Assembly: GCF_018691265.1 (NCBI RefSeq)
Contig: NW_024881324.1
Location: 10,047,730-10,111,729 of the forward strand
Origin: Tyto alba
Lineage: Eukaryota > Chordata > Aves > Strigiformes > Tytonidae
Direction of reading: 5' to 3'
DNA length: 64,000 nt
The notes under the pieces are model-generated. The model searched no databases. It was not told where the DNA came from and was given only the letters and a program-made list of their open reading frames with translations. The position numbers and the translations under genes were made by a program. The first letter of the stretch is position 1, and each line of letters starts with the position of its first letter. Positions 1 through 13,300 of this stretch are shown here, one piece after another.

Positions 1-3000
1 AAATGTTGCCAGATGCTGAAGCAGCCAGGTTCTGGACTTCAGAAAATTATTTAAATGGGAATCAGGAGCCTCTCTTCGGGCGCTTGGGCTCCAGGCAATA
101 TGAGTAGGATGAACAGCTCCAGGTTCTCTAAGGCTTACTGTGCTCTGCAAGGGGATCCACGGTGGAGGTCCCCAAACTGCCCAGCTTGGAAAGACCAGCG
201 TGGCATGCTGTATCTCCGACTCCTTCGGTCCAGTGCAGGGTGCTCAGGGCAGTGTTTTCCATCCACCTCCTGACACAGCACGCAGTTGGGACGGGGCTGG
301 GGGATTTACCTGGGATTTAGGATTCAAGCAAGCACCACAGGCAGCATCTGTTGCCCAGTGGAGACGCAGCTGAACAAAACTGTCTGGTAAGTCTGGAGCA
401 GGCTAAGGAACCTAGGAAGAACTGGAAATGCACTAAAACCCAAACAGAAATAGGGAAGGAGCATAAAGTTAGTCAGGCAGACCTTTTCAAATTTCAAGAC
501 ACATTCCTACCTCACCAGCAGTGGATGGGTGGAATTCCCTGCTCTCCCCCCCATTAAACTAAATGCGCGGACACATGTTAATTTTCTGCAGCGAAAAAGA
601 TGGGGCAATAGCAGACCCGGAACCTAAATATAGCTGCTTCTACACTTAGTTACTATGTAATGCAGCTTGATGATGGTTGCCAGAGAAACCCATTTATGCT
701 GTTGAATAAGGTTGTGCTGTCCCTGCTTTATCCTCTCCCACATAATGAACTTTATAAAAAGTGAAGGTTTAGTACAGAATTGAACTATGGGGAATGCACT
801 GCATACGGAGGCAGTAAGTGTTTGGATGTCAGCTGTGTATGTCTACTTTTCCATCATGGGGCACACTGAAATAGCTCAAGGTATGTGTCTATAGCACTAG
901 AGAATGGCAGCGTTGTTAGTTCGGTCTGAGCTCTTCTGTCTCAGATGTGGGGGTGGGTGAGGAGAGGCACTTTCACAACACACGCAGCAAAACTTTTGCC
1001 CGTCTCTTGAGTTCAGCAAGGACTTTTTAGCAGCTATGAGGTGTTGGATTACTTCATGACTGCATAGCTTTTCATAGTCATGGGTTCCTCCCTGCCAAGG
1101 ACTAGAAGCAGAGAAGCCAATGAACCACGTGAACTGAAAGCACCACCTATGGCTACCTATGGCCTTGGACCATCCCTCCTTCTAGGAGCTGCAACCTAGC
1201 CCAACTAGGCTGACAGCAGACCAAGACAGCAATACCTGTATTAAACAGCAGGACCTGTGCATTAAGATTCAATAAGGCTGCCAAAGGCACAAGGGAAATG
1301 GGCTAGAGCTGGCCTACAGACGGGCAGGAGCTCTGCAGCCTGGGAGGCAGATGACTTTGGTAGGATAAAAATACAGGGCTACAGAATCATGAGCCTTGCA
1401 GAGCAGACATATAGGAGTTGAATAACTGTTTAGTTTCCTCTGCTATGAGAAGTAGAGTCCCTGAATAATTCTGGTTTCCAGGTCCCAGCTAGATCTCCTC
1501 CCTCTCTACCTTGTCTTGTCCAAAGGACTGTAACGCCACTCAGCTGAATCTTCACCTTTTCCTGGGATTGATTTCTGCAAAGGTGGTGCTTCATCCACAC
1601 AGTTATTTGGCCACTGGAATTGACCTCCTCTACCTCATAGCCTTGTCTGCAAGGAATATATTTTCATGTCAGGCCATGAACTGAGTAATGTCTGTTACTC
1701 TCGGTCAAGATGAGGGGCAAAAATGCAGTCCTCTGATACTTGCCTCTGTAAAGCTCTTTAATTAGCCCTATGAACTTTTATGAGGCTGGGGACCTTACTG
1801 ACTTTTAAAAGGAAGCACACAGAGTATTTCCCTTGGGATTTCCCCTTTAGCTCTGGAATTAACTCAGTCTTATTACTTATTGATTAATCAGGGCATTAGT
1901 CTTGTGACAAAGGTTTCAGCAAAGCACTGAACAGGGAAGGAACTACAGTGAAAAGCAACAAGGCTGAAAATATGGCCACAGAAAAGAAAAAGTATTGATC
2001 TCTAGAAATATTGGCCCTGGCTGGGGAAAAGCAGAGCCATGGAAAAAAACAAAAATGACATGGTTTCAGCTCACAGCAGAAGCTACCTTTTGATAAGATG
2101 AGAAAAATAAGACAGAGTGGGGAGTGATGATGGACCAGTAAGAGCACTGGGGAAGAAAAAGAAATTTAAAAATATCATGCACACCTGAAGTGAAACTGCT
2201 AAGTAGAGAGTACAGAGTCCCTCAGATGATTTGTATGCTGCTCTTAGAAATCACTCACAGCTGGGCAGGAGATCAATAGTACAGTGACAGTTAGATATTA
2301 AGTAGACAGAATGGTATGGAAACACCACGACCAGATTGCTAGAGATATGAAAACATAAGAAATGGAGTTGGAAATAATATTTTGAGAGCTCAATACTGGA
2401 ATTTTCTTCCCCCCAAGTAAGACTGACCTTATTTCTTCTCAAAGGTGTCTTCAAGGCTTTTTAAAATAGACTCAGACATTTCCCTTGCTGCTGGTCTAAT
2501 GTTTCCTCTCATTTCTTTCCCTTTGCTTAGGATCTCTCTATGACTCCTATTATTGGTTAAATATATGGAAGGAAACCTTTGATTTTCACGTTTTCTTTCT
2601 CACAGGACCCATATTTTAAAACCTGCTGACACAGTACCGATTTGGGTGCTTGTTTCATACTCTTTTCTGCCCAAAACACCTAAAACCAGTAAGTTCCTTT
2701 ATTTTCTTTTTTTTTCATCCCTCCTTCACGCAACAATTTCTGCAATAAGACCCTGATACTTCATTAGAGTTGCTAGGCACTGCAGTAGCACTGGTAATTA
2801 TAATAAAGAACAACGCACAATCCCAGAACATGTTTCAAAGTCTTTCTCACCTCAGCAAATCCATGCAGACATGCAGAAATAGATTGAGAGGTTTACCCTT
2901 ACTCAGTGCAGTTTCCTAGCTTAGAAAAATCCTACCTTCAGCCTCTTTGTGTTATTGTCTCCTTGATTACTGTGGCTTTCATTATCAAATTTCTTTCTTC

Positions 3001-3640
3001 AAGGTTTCAGAAGTCAGTGGTTAACAGTACTTTTCTTATAACTTTCTGGCTCTCATCTTTGTGAGCAGGCAGGAGTCGTTCTCTTTCAATTTACAAAAGG
3101 ACAAAAGGTTTCCATAGGCTTGCTGTTCTATCTACACACTTGGGAAACACAGCGGGGAAAGAGATGCTGCTGAAGCACGAGATCCATTAGCAATCATTTC
3201 CCTTGCAAGGGCACGAGAAAACGTGATTCTCTACACAATGTTGATCACAAGTATCTCCCCAGGTCTCCCTTTGGCAGAGGGGAGAGATGCTGTGTGACTC
3301 TCCACTTTTCAGCCATGTTTTCTCTTGCTACTGCTGTAACTAGATTTAACCACTTCCAAGTTTTAGACAAATCTTTCAGCAACTGCCAGCAAAAGCGGTT
3401 GGTTGTCACGAGGACTCTAATTCTTTTTTCACAAGGGTGAAACAAAACAGCAGCATGTCTCAGCCTGGGAAGCCTGTGGCTTTGCTCTAAACTCCAGGTG
3501 AGGATTTCTGAGGTTTTGAGTCAGGCGCAATCCGACTGTGGCATGACAGAGGGGACATGGCCCACGGTTCCTCTAGAAAATAAACGGGGGACCCATCCTG
3601 TACCAGTCAAATAACAAGCAAGGTTTGTTACCCCGCTGTG
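1..3640. other. Unique non-coding DNA, no gene seen
   Basis: No frame longer than about 90 codons occurs here and none resembles a known protein family. The base composition is mildly AT-rich with scattered purine and pyrimidine tracts. Between about 1750 and 1900 there are several TTAATTA, TGATTAAT and ACAAAG type words that could be homeodomain or SOX sites, but such words are common in AT-rich DNA. I see no repeat family in this stretch. Confidence 0.6.
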
Positions 3641-3696
3641 CCAGCAAAACCCCATCGACTGGCTTTTATGGCCGGGGTAGTGTTTGAGTACACCTG

Positions 3697-3800
3697 TACG
3701 ATCGGCCGGCACAGGCGCACCCCCGGCCCGAGGGGGCTGGCGATGGCCCCGGTGGGGACGTGGCGAGGGCCCGGCCCCCTGCTCAGGCCGCCACGTGGCT
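3697..3800. promoter_or_regulatory. Small CpG-dense GC-rich patch
   Basis: About 105 bases hold 13 CpG dinucleotides by my count and are strongly GC-rich, while the flanks are AT-rich with few CpG. A perfect E-box CACGTG lies at 3792-3797. Amniote DNA normally loses CpG by methylation and deamination, so a dense cluster suggests an unmethylated element such as a small orphan CpG island. It is shorter than the usual 200-base island threshold. Open frames run through it on the plus strand (3638-3898), but the translation is low-complexity Pro/Gly/Arg with no known domain. Regulatory function is inferred. Confidence 0.4.
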
Positions 3801-3810
3801 TGTGGTGGTG

Positions 3811-4780
3811 TAAAGGGCTGGGGAATACAACCCTTCTGCCACGGGTGGGATTACTTCAAGTTGTTCTTCAAACACTAATGACCGGAGTGGGGAAATAAGA
3901 GAAGGAGAAGCAGGTAATCAACGCCATGTTCCTGCAGTTCTTGGGATTCAAACAACAGAGGAGACAGAAGAAAGAAAGTGCGATGCCAATCACTGTTTTC
4001 AATATCCTCCCACGTAGCAACTGCTTCTATTGAGCCTTTCTATTGTGAAAGCCCTTCTTTCCCTGCAAACAGAGCGGGAGCTCTCGGTGAGCCTTGGCTC
4101 CCGGTGGAGGAAAATGCTGTGCTTTGGTCAACAGCAGTGAAAGCTAGCTTATGCCTTCACTTTGCTGGAGTGGCTGCGTGAGTCAGGGGCTTGGCTTGGC
4201 TTAGTGGGGCTTGGCTCTGCAGATGGGGTGAGCTGGGGCTGGCTCCCAAATTCACAAGTTGTCTCCTTGCCACAGGAGAGACCCCATCCTTCCTCTGAAC
4301 TTCACCCGCAGGTCCTTACCAGCCCTTCAGCCCAAATGCCTGCAGTGCTCCAGCTCTCAGGTTGGAGAAGCTGGGTGATAAAAAGTGGCCACAGACCATG
4401 AGGGCCACATACTCGTCCCCATCACCTCAATGCTGGTAAAATCCCAACTGACTGATTGCAGCTGCCTTGCAGTTCCCGGGCAGCATCTGGTGAACCTCTG
4501 CCATCAAAGTTACTTGAACAAGCCTCCACTACTCCTAACTGGACCACATCTGGATTTTGACAAAGTTTGTACCTGGATCTGAATTTGGCTGCTTCACCTC
4601 ACTTTTTCAAATGATTTTTTGTTGGCTTCCAAGTGGAACAAATGGAAATTTACATTCTCTAGGAAACGTGATCAGAATGACAGTAGAGAAACCTGAATTT
4701 AACTTGAAAAATATGATGACAAAGTATGAGCAATTAGCAAGGGAATCCCTGTAAAAAACAGGCTGTTAATACAGATTTAC
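3811..4780. other. Non-coding DNA, no gene seen
   Basis: Only short overlapping frames of 65 to 80 codons are present. A locally repetitive GGCTTGG-rich segment occurs around 4186-4220. Nothing matches a known gene or repeat family. Confidence 0.55.
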
Positions 4781-4784
4781 CTTT

Positions 4785-4787
<3 letters not shown>

Positions 4788-4828
<41 letters not shown>
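4788..4828. repeat. T27 run joined directly to A14 run
   Basis: Twenty-seven T are followed immediately by fourteen A. This makes an imperfect palindrome able to fold as a hairpin, and each half resembles a retrotransposon poly(A) tail in one orientation. No target duplication or element body is evident on either side. Exact run lengths in any assembly are uncertain. Confidence 0.9.
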
Positions 4829-4829
4829 T

Positions 4830-7800
4830 TTCCTAAAAAACAGAGCTAAGCAGGCCCAAGAAATATGTGTTTCAGAACATTTAGGGAATTTGCCAATTTT
4901 CCATAACATTTCTGAAAGATCTTAGTTGCAGGAGAAAAGAGAGAAGCAAAAGATATGCTAAAGCTGAAGAAAAAAGAAGTTTGCTGGCCAATTGCTATAC
5001 AGGTTTTAATCTCAGAAATAAGGTACTAGAACAAATATTAGTAGTAATAAGGCTGTTGGAGTACCAGAGACTAAAGAAATGTTTGAAGGTACCCTTACTT
5101 CAACTAAATGCTTTGACAAAATATTTTAAAAGGCTTACATACATGTATAGATTAACAGTCATGACAGCTGTGCTGTAGTATCACTGCTCTGTTATTTCTG
5201 TGTGAGAATATTGGTGATAAATCAGAATTACAAGAAGTAGTTCCACTACAAATTAGTTTGCTTCGGCAGTTCTCATTATTGGTCAGGCACATTAAGAAGT
5301 GAAGAAGTGTCTTAAAATAGCTTGTTCAGCAAAGAGTCCCTTTGATTGGATTTCTTTATCTGAAGGCCAGCTCTGATATTTCTCAGAGCTGCGATACGCT
5401 CTGTGTGTGCAAATCCTTCCTGCTCTCTGTTACAATTTATTGAGTGAGCAAAACAGCTTCTTGACAGACTGAATTTAATGGACTTACATGGAAAGGCCTA
5501 ACCATAGGGCTAAAACAGAGCCCTCTGTGTCCAAAACAATCTCTGTACACCTGCCGAAGGGATGATGGCTTGGCAGAGACACTGCAGAAAATACGATTCC
5601 CAGGGTTTCAGAGGAATGAAACGCTGCAAACGGCTGGCTTATGGATTTAAAGGAACGGCTTTAAGAGCTGCCTTTCAAACTTAGCGGTACACCCAAACAA
5701 AATCCCCTAAAAATTAAAGCTGGAAATTTGCACCTGTCTTTATTTAAAATACAGCTTTCCAGCTTCTCTCTGGTCCCCAGACAAGAAGCGCGCCTCGAAT
5801 GTGAAATAAATTCTAGGTGTTGAGGCCTCACAGCAGCGCTGTTTGTTTTCACCCTGCCCTTCAGCATCTTCTGAGCCGGGAGCCACCCGTGACCCGAGAC
5901 CTTCACATGTGCGGTGTTAATTACCCTGACCGCTAACGGGCTGTGGATAAACAGCAGGGCGCTGTGTGGCCCTTGCCTTGCGGCTGCAATGGGGTTTCAG
6001 AAACCCCTCGCGCCGTGCGGTGGGTTCCTCTGGGCGCAGGAGAGCGCACGAAGAGGGAGGTCTGCTCTCTGTAGAGCTTCATGTCAGCAGTGTGAGCTCA
6101 AATTTTTCCCCTCCTCAGTGCAGGTAATTATGCCCTCCCACTGCTTTAAACAAAAATACATTCTTCTCTTTCAAACAGTCAGATTTTGATAACTTTTTTT
6201 TCTGCCCACCTTAGCTCATATCAATCAGGTTTTACGTAACACTGGTATTTTGAGAAGTGACACCTACTCTGCAGAAGAGCTATTAGCAAAGGCCAACTTT
6301 AAAGGAAAAAGAGAACACGAAATGTTACATTTTGGCTGCGGACAATATTTTCACAAATAACAACCAGATGGAAAAGCTGACCCAGAGGGAGAATTTAACA
6401 CAGAAAGGTCCTTAGTAGTAAATAGGATTTAATTTCTTAGAACAGCTCTAGGCCTTAATTCCGTTTTCAACATACTACAGAAGAGGGCAGTATAAACTCA
6501 GTGTTTTGCATGTAGTAATAATGCTTCCGTGGTCACATCAACAGCACTGAACCTTTAATGTTTCTGTTAATCCACTAGGAAATAATCGGTTCAAGAACAG
6601 AGCCAGCCTGTTAAATCTCCAGCGGTTCACATTCTGTAAGATTTTCTAGTCTGAGTCTTTTAGAAACACAGAACTGGGAGTCTCCTTTCACTCTGCATTT
6701 TCTGGACATACGATTTGTAAATCCAGCATATACTCTGTGTGTGAAGTATATACATGATAAATGCCAGACAAGCAAAAGCAGGCTCAGAGTTTAGTAATGA
6801 ATTAGGTAGGCAACTGCAGCGCTGTGCTTGCACTTACTCTCATGGGGGTAGGAAGGCTGCATCCCAGGAACAGCCCGGTTCTCCGAGAGTCCTGCTTCTG
6901 CTGATTTTCATGAAGTGGAACATCCAGCTGCTGGGGTGGATGGAGCAGCTGGAGGAATCCTGACGAAAGAGCCCTAGACACTGCTTCCAGCTTGTAAAAG
7001 TAAAGTCTCTGTAAGTTACTATGCTCATATATACTTGACAGGACTGTATGGGCAGGGAGGAGAAGAGTCAGGTATCGGTCCGGCTTGGTGTTTAAAAACA
7101 TAGGGGTGTATAACCTTGTCCGTTCAGGCTGACCTCACCAACACAGAGCCATAACACCTTCCGGCCATAATACAATTTATGGCTGCAGCAGCAGCATCCC
7201 TGTGTCTCACCATGGCCTGGAGAAAGGAGTGCAGGGAGGGTTCCAGGCAGAGACGATACTCCTAATCGACTTAACTCATACTAGTAGGAAACTGGACAAG
7301 CCCTCAGAGATATAATCATCTGTCAGGTCTTTGAGGAGTTAAGTTTGCAGAACACTTTGCTCTCCTTCCTTTCCATAGCACTCTTTTTCCCTTACATAAC
7401 AGTTTGGCTTCCCTTACATAATAGTTACTTTTAAAAATCTCCTCTTATTGCTGATTTTTTAAATGGTTTGCATCTCTCAAAAGATAAATTTCTCTGTGAA
7501 CTATGATGGGAAACATCAGACAGCTTGTGGAGGTTGTGTGTGCAAAAGGGAAGAAAAAGTTTCCTCCAAAAGCTGGAAGGAAAGGGATGAAATTACTATA
7601 TATACTATCACAGGCTTAAAGTTATAATTTGACATTTAGAATGTGCTCAGTGAGAAACTTGTATAAAATCAACTTTGAAAATCTAACAGGATGCCACAGG
7701 GTCTGTAGGTGGTTACAGTCTAATAGAGAATTTCATAGAAGTGTTTAGCAGGGATAGTGCTCTAATAAAAAAAAAAGTCTATAAAAAGAAATTTTTTGTG

Positions 7801-10288
7801 AAAATCTTTAGGATTTAACAGCAGAAGGGGGAAAAAAAGAGGAAGAGGTAGAAAAGCAGGGAGAGAGAATATGTGACTTAAGTAACGTCTGCTGAAAATT
7901 ACATGTTTTACAATCTTGTGTAGGTGGACTCTAAACTTTTTAATGATGCAAACGTCAGACCCAGATTTTAAGTGCCCCAAAGCATGAAACGTTCAGATGA
8001 AGGGCTGGAGTTTCTGCCCATCTGTAAGAGAATTGCACTGCTATTTATAGACTTGCTTTTCTTAAATATCTAAAATGCTTTCTTTGCTTCTCATAAACAG
8101 GCATGCCCATAACCAAATGTAACTGAGTCATCTGAATATACCGCAGTTTTCCTCAAATTAACAGGAAACTAGAATCCTACCTTTTCCCTGTGAAAGAACC
8201 TAGGTAGGTAGGTAGCCTCCAATCACCATCTTTTGAAGAATATTGCAACTCCTGTATAAAAGGTGACTTTGTAATTCTTGAACTTGGAGATTTTGTGCTG
8301 ATCCCAGTGTAGGGTTTGATATTTTCCCAGGCTCTGCCAAATTTCTCCTCCTCCACTTGCAAACTCTGCTTTTTTTCTCCTGTGTTTTGACAGGGAGGAT
8401 CATGACTGGATTTGCTGGGGAGAGCCATATTCAGAGAAGGCAGTTTTTAACATACCCACGCAGTTAACCTGAACGCGTCCTAGAAAACACACTAGTTAAG
8501 TGCATTATGTACATTTACTTTGTCAGCTGTTTCTCATGGATGTCACTTGAGCAGTCACTGCATAAGCACTCTCTGGTTGATTTAGGTTTGCTGTAGTTTG
8601 AAATTCCTGTCAAACCTAAACAGTGTCTGTATGTAAGGAAATCTGACCATCATCCAATCTCAGCATCAAATACTGTAGAAAAAAACATCCACCTGACATT
8701 GCAGTAATTACTGTACAGAGAGAGTATCATTGTCTGGAATAGCTGGAATTGTGTATTAGCCCCATTTTCTTGACAAATAGGTCATGCACTTACTCAGAAG
8801 TTTTGCATTATGTTTGCAACTCACCTCATCCCAGGAACCTCTTCAGGGTGTCTAAGAACAAGTTTTACATATTGGTGTTAAATTGAGACTAAAACACTTA
8901 GGCACTAGAAAGTGCCAATTAAAAAGGAACAAGAAACAAGAGCAAATCTCTTCTCTGCCTCTTTATGCCTCTTTCTAGGTGTGATCCAGACTGGTGCTCG
9001 GAGGCAGCTGTGCCCTGGACTGTGTGGCCTTTCCTCATCCCTTTTTTCTCGCAACCCACATTTCCTAGGGTCTGGGAGCTGCGTCACTGGCTTCACCAGT
9101 GACCTGGAAACATGACTTGTCCAGATGGTACAGAAGATGTCTAACGTTAGCCTTACCCGGTAGCACCTCTGCCAGTTTGAGGTTAAGCAGCCTCTGTCCC
9201 CTGGGCATGCGTCCCACCCACACGGTCCTCTGGGGACCCTCACTGTGCCACGTACGGCACCACTCTTCAGCCAAGACTGCAGCAAACGGCTTCTCTAACC
9301 TGCTGCCATCAGTGCTCCCCTGCTCGTGTCTGGCAGCGCAGCAGAGCCCGCAGGCATGTTTTAGGCTTTCCTCGGCATGATGCAGCATGAGGGCCAGATT
9401 CCTCAGAGTCCTGCCAGCCCCTGCCCACAACAACCTCAACTAGGGAAAAATCAGTCAATGTTTTCCTACCTAGATGCACGCTGTGCCTGCCATTAACCTG
9501 TATGAATATAAATATAAGCACTTTAGTTTATCCAGGGAAAACTTGCAGAGCCCGGCCCTTCAGGAAAATGAAGCATATGTCCACTTCTTAGCAATTAGAT
9601 TTCTCATAGAAGCTTAAAGTTGTGAAGTACTGATCATAACGGTGACATCATTCTAACAAGTAAACAGAAAAACATTATACAATGACTTAGTTGACCTTCT
9701 GCCACTAGCCAGCAGATCCAGTTATAAATACCAAGTGTCACAGCACTCCTTCCTGCTGCTCTCCATATCACGGTGGGTAGCATCCAAGGTCAAAGCCTGG
9801 CTGTATGGGCATATATTTAAAAACATGTCCCGACTTCAGTGTACAAGTTTTGGTGGACAAAAAGAGAGGTCTGGCTGGGAAGAGGCGATGCTGCTGGAGG
9901 AGGAAGCATGGACACAACGCCTAAGTGTACACACAGAGAGGGGAGACAGGGAAAAAGTATCTGGTCAGCAGTAGGTGAGCGTACGGCACAAGGTGACACC
10001 ACAACTGAACATTATAAATAAAAGTAATGCAAACATGAGAAAAAAAAGCAACTTGCTTATAGGAAACGTGAGCTCAGAAAATGCTACTAGCTGTTTCCTA
10101 CATGACACACTGTGGATTATTAGCTTTGCTTCACTAATAGTGGTGCCTCGGGTTGCAGAGGTGCAGGCTTTTGATTCTTAATATTTCAAGCTCAATAAAA
10201 ATGTAAAACCAGAGTGTGAGCTAGAGAAGATGGTCACAGCATCACCGAACTGCTGAAACATGCGCTTTCTTCTTGAGAATAGACACTG
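4830..10288. other. Unique non-coding DNA, no gene seen
   Basis: The longest frames here are about 125 codons on the minus strand at 8905-9439. They overlap one another and the plus-strand frames of the same GC-richer segment, which points to chance openness and not coding. A locally GC-richer stretch lies at about 5860-6070 with a modest number of CpG. A purine-rich tract is at 7827-7868 and a short GTAG microsatellite at 8202-8216. I recognise no exon, RNA gene or repeat family. Confidence 0.55.
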
Positions 10289-10305
10289 CTCACCAGAGGG
10301 CACCA
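10289..10305 (+). promoter_or_regulatory. Candidate CTCF-binding motif
   Basis: The word CACCAGAGGGCAC fits the vertebrate CTCF core (CCASYAGRKGGC type) closely. Similar but weaker AGAGGGCA words occur near 6483, 45590 and 53618. A motif match alone predicts occupancy poorly, so this is a candidate only. Confidence 0.3.
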
Positions 10306-13300
10306 ACACCTCAGTTTAGGGCCAAACTGCTGTAACCAGGAAAAGAGTTTGTGGAAAAAAAATGCCTCTGATCACAGCTAGGAATTAGTATAGAAGAAAA
10401 TAAAAATTGTAAATAACAACATTATGCAAAGTTGCTCTGTTGAAAAGAAAAAAGTTCAGGTGAAAGATTAGGTTTCCAAGTTTGGGATCAACAAGAAAAC
10501 TGGAAACCTTCCTACCTTCAGCTGAAAACGCTCACTGCTGACAAAATGAAGTGTATACAATAAATAAACTCAAACAAATTTTTCAAAAAGGTAAAATCAT
10601 CTAATCATAATTAAGTAAACACAGTTTGATGCATCAGAAAAAGTGAAGTCAGTACTGAGTGATTAGTAAATACTGAAGATGACAAGCGGCTCAGATCCCC
10701 AAATTAAACCTGGAAGGATACTGCAGGTGAGTGTTTCTCAAACTTGTGAAATTTGCTTCCCTTAATGTGTAGGAAAAAGCCACTTTCATGCTTTTCAGCA
10801 GCAGCAGACAAGTCCACCCCACTCCCTTCCCCGTGGCTGTGGTGTTGCACACCACGGTATGACAGGCAGCTGCTGTTTGGCTTGCGCAGGTACCCCTGTC
10901 TGATATTTAGTGCTGTGGGACATGGGTTGTGGCTGCCACCAGGATGTCCCCTTCCTGGCACGCTGCAGCGAGCTCTGCCACGCCACAAGCCAGCCTGACC
11001 AAGTCAATTTGGGACTTGCTGCTTGTCCAGCCACCTGACCCTCTTCTTGATTTTGAACCCTAAAAAGTCAGCTCTACCCTAAAACCCCACTCAAAACAGA
11101 GTGCCTAAGAACAGACTCTCCTGAAGCCAGCAAGATAACAAGGCCAATTCATCATCCAAAACTATGTGGTCTCCACTGTGCTCCCTCAAGGATGCAAACA
11201 TCTCTTTTTAACCAGACTTGGCAGTAACAGTCTTTCTCCTGGATTTCTAAAACATTCATAGAAAAACCAAACCTTGCACGACCTGACTGAAGAGTCTGGT
11301 GCCCATGGGAGACCTAACAACCTGGTGGTGAAAGCGCAGGCTGGCACACGGGGAAACCAACATCATGCAGGGACAGAACCTGAACCTCTGTCCAGGGCAG
11401 CGTATTTGAGTACCCTTTACATTGCTGTGTCCTCTTTTTGCCTAAAAGATCCTTTTGAGAGAGAGGAATCTGCCTGTTCCCACATCTTGACAGTAAAAGG
11501 GTTGGAAAATAGGAGGAAAAAATACAAAAAGTGTAGAAAAAGAATACAAATGAGGGGACACCTGAAAACAGCCTTTCAACATGTGAAATGAGACAGAGCA
11601 GTGCTTGTTCTGCAAGTCTTGGCAAGGCTGAGGTGCGAGATTTGTCCAGAGGAGACCTGTGTCATCAGACCCAGGTGGATGTGAGCAAAAACCAGACTTC
11701 CCCAACGGAAACCCAAGCATAAAAAAATCCCAAACCAGCTAGATGCTTATGAGGTTAGTTGGCATTGTATGAGTACTAGTGGCTGGCCATATGCCTTGAG
11801 ATGAGCATCCTGATGCCTAAGTCTCTACAAGTTTAATAAGCCTGGGGGACTTGTCTCCAAAGCATCAGTTCCAAGAGGGAAGGGGCAGTAACAGTCTCCC
11901 AGGGGAGCCCTCAGATCCAGCTTCTCATGACACTCCTATTAATCTCCTCAAATCTAACCCCCACCAAGTGCTGCTGAGGCCTCAGCTTGGACACTGGGTC
12001 TGATACGGGAGGCTGAGCTTCAGGGAGGAGTTAGGTGAGGTGGGTTGGGCCCAGAGCTGTGCAAGAAGGATGACAAAAATCTGGGAAATATGGCCTGTGA
12101 GGAGCAACCAAAGTGCTGTGTGGTTAACTTTGAATAATGAACACCGAGGCGTACTGAAAACAGACCCAGAAACTCCCTGTGAAGTGTGTGGAAGAACACC
12201 ACATTTCAGAGGGATACTGTAGAAGATCTCCCAAGGCCCCATTCCAGGGTAACTTTACATAATTCTGTGAAATCTCAGGTTTAGAAATCTGTCTGGAATA
12301 ACAGGAACAGTGAGCAAAAAAAGTCTACTAGTTTTATGTGTTTTTTACAGTCAAGAAAATGAGAAGCAAGGACCTAATCCCTCGACTCTGAGGTATTACA
12401 GTTTTCAGATGGAAAATGCTCACAGAAAAACTTAAAATGAAACAAAGGTATGTTGTGTTTTAGCCTGAGTACCAATAAATACATTTGAGTTGCCACTCTC
12501 AGGATTCTCAATGTATGAGATGCAATTTCCTCTTCCCCCCTCCAATGACATCCCTGTTCCATCCAACTACAGCCCCTGATCCGTTTCCTCAGTGCAAGCC
12601 CAGTCTCTAACAGCAGGGAATTTCAACAAGTGACCTGAGCAAATATGCCAAGGCAAGACCAAAGGCCCAGGGTAAGAGTAATCATCAGCCTGATCTTCAG
12701 CTTGCCTTTTCACCCTTAAAAGGCTTTAGCAAAACCACCCTGAGCATCAACACACACAAGCTGGCCCCACAGGTTATCAGGATCTTCCCTGTTTGTAATA
12801 GTCCTATCACAGTGACAGCTGAATCACACTGGGGTGTTAAAAGAAAGAATTTAGTTAGTAAACTTTGGAAAGGGGAGGAGACATCTCACTAAAAGTCAAG
12901 AAGAGAGATCAAGACTCCATACTCCAATGAGAGAAGCAAGACCAGACCTTGAAGGAGACAACTGCTGTACTTCTGCCACAATGGTCAGGAGAAAACTTAG
13001 GTAGCAATGCCTAGAAGGAAGGAAAACAACAGCAAAGCCAAGGAAAATGGGCACGCTGTGGGTACACAATGCAAAAGCACCACGTCACTCCCTTTCTCTG
13101 CATGCCTATTTGTTTCTGTTGTGCTGGTATTTCTCCGTGCTGACCTTCTAAGGACAGACAAGTAAGGGAATTTCAGATGGTGCTGTAATGTCTTGGCCAT
13201 TGAAAACTCTTCCTTATTTTGTCTGAAATGTTCTGTGGGTGCTTTCTTTAGCAGCTTTACTGGCTCTATTACAGATCATTATTTAATTTATATCCAGTGT

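Noticed and set aside
2771..2830. CTAGGCACTG followed by an AATAAAGAACAA word, like the repeat at 46078
   Set aside because: Only two short words agree and the central GTACAAACAC block is missing.
5262..5271. GCTTCGGCAG word, as near the 5' end of U6 snRNA
   Set aside because: The flanking bases do not match U6 and none of its later conserved segments follow.
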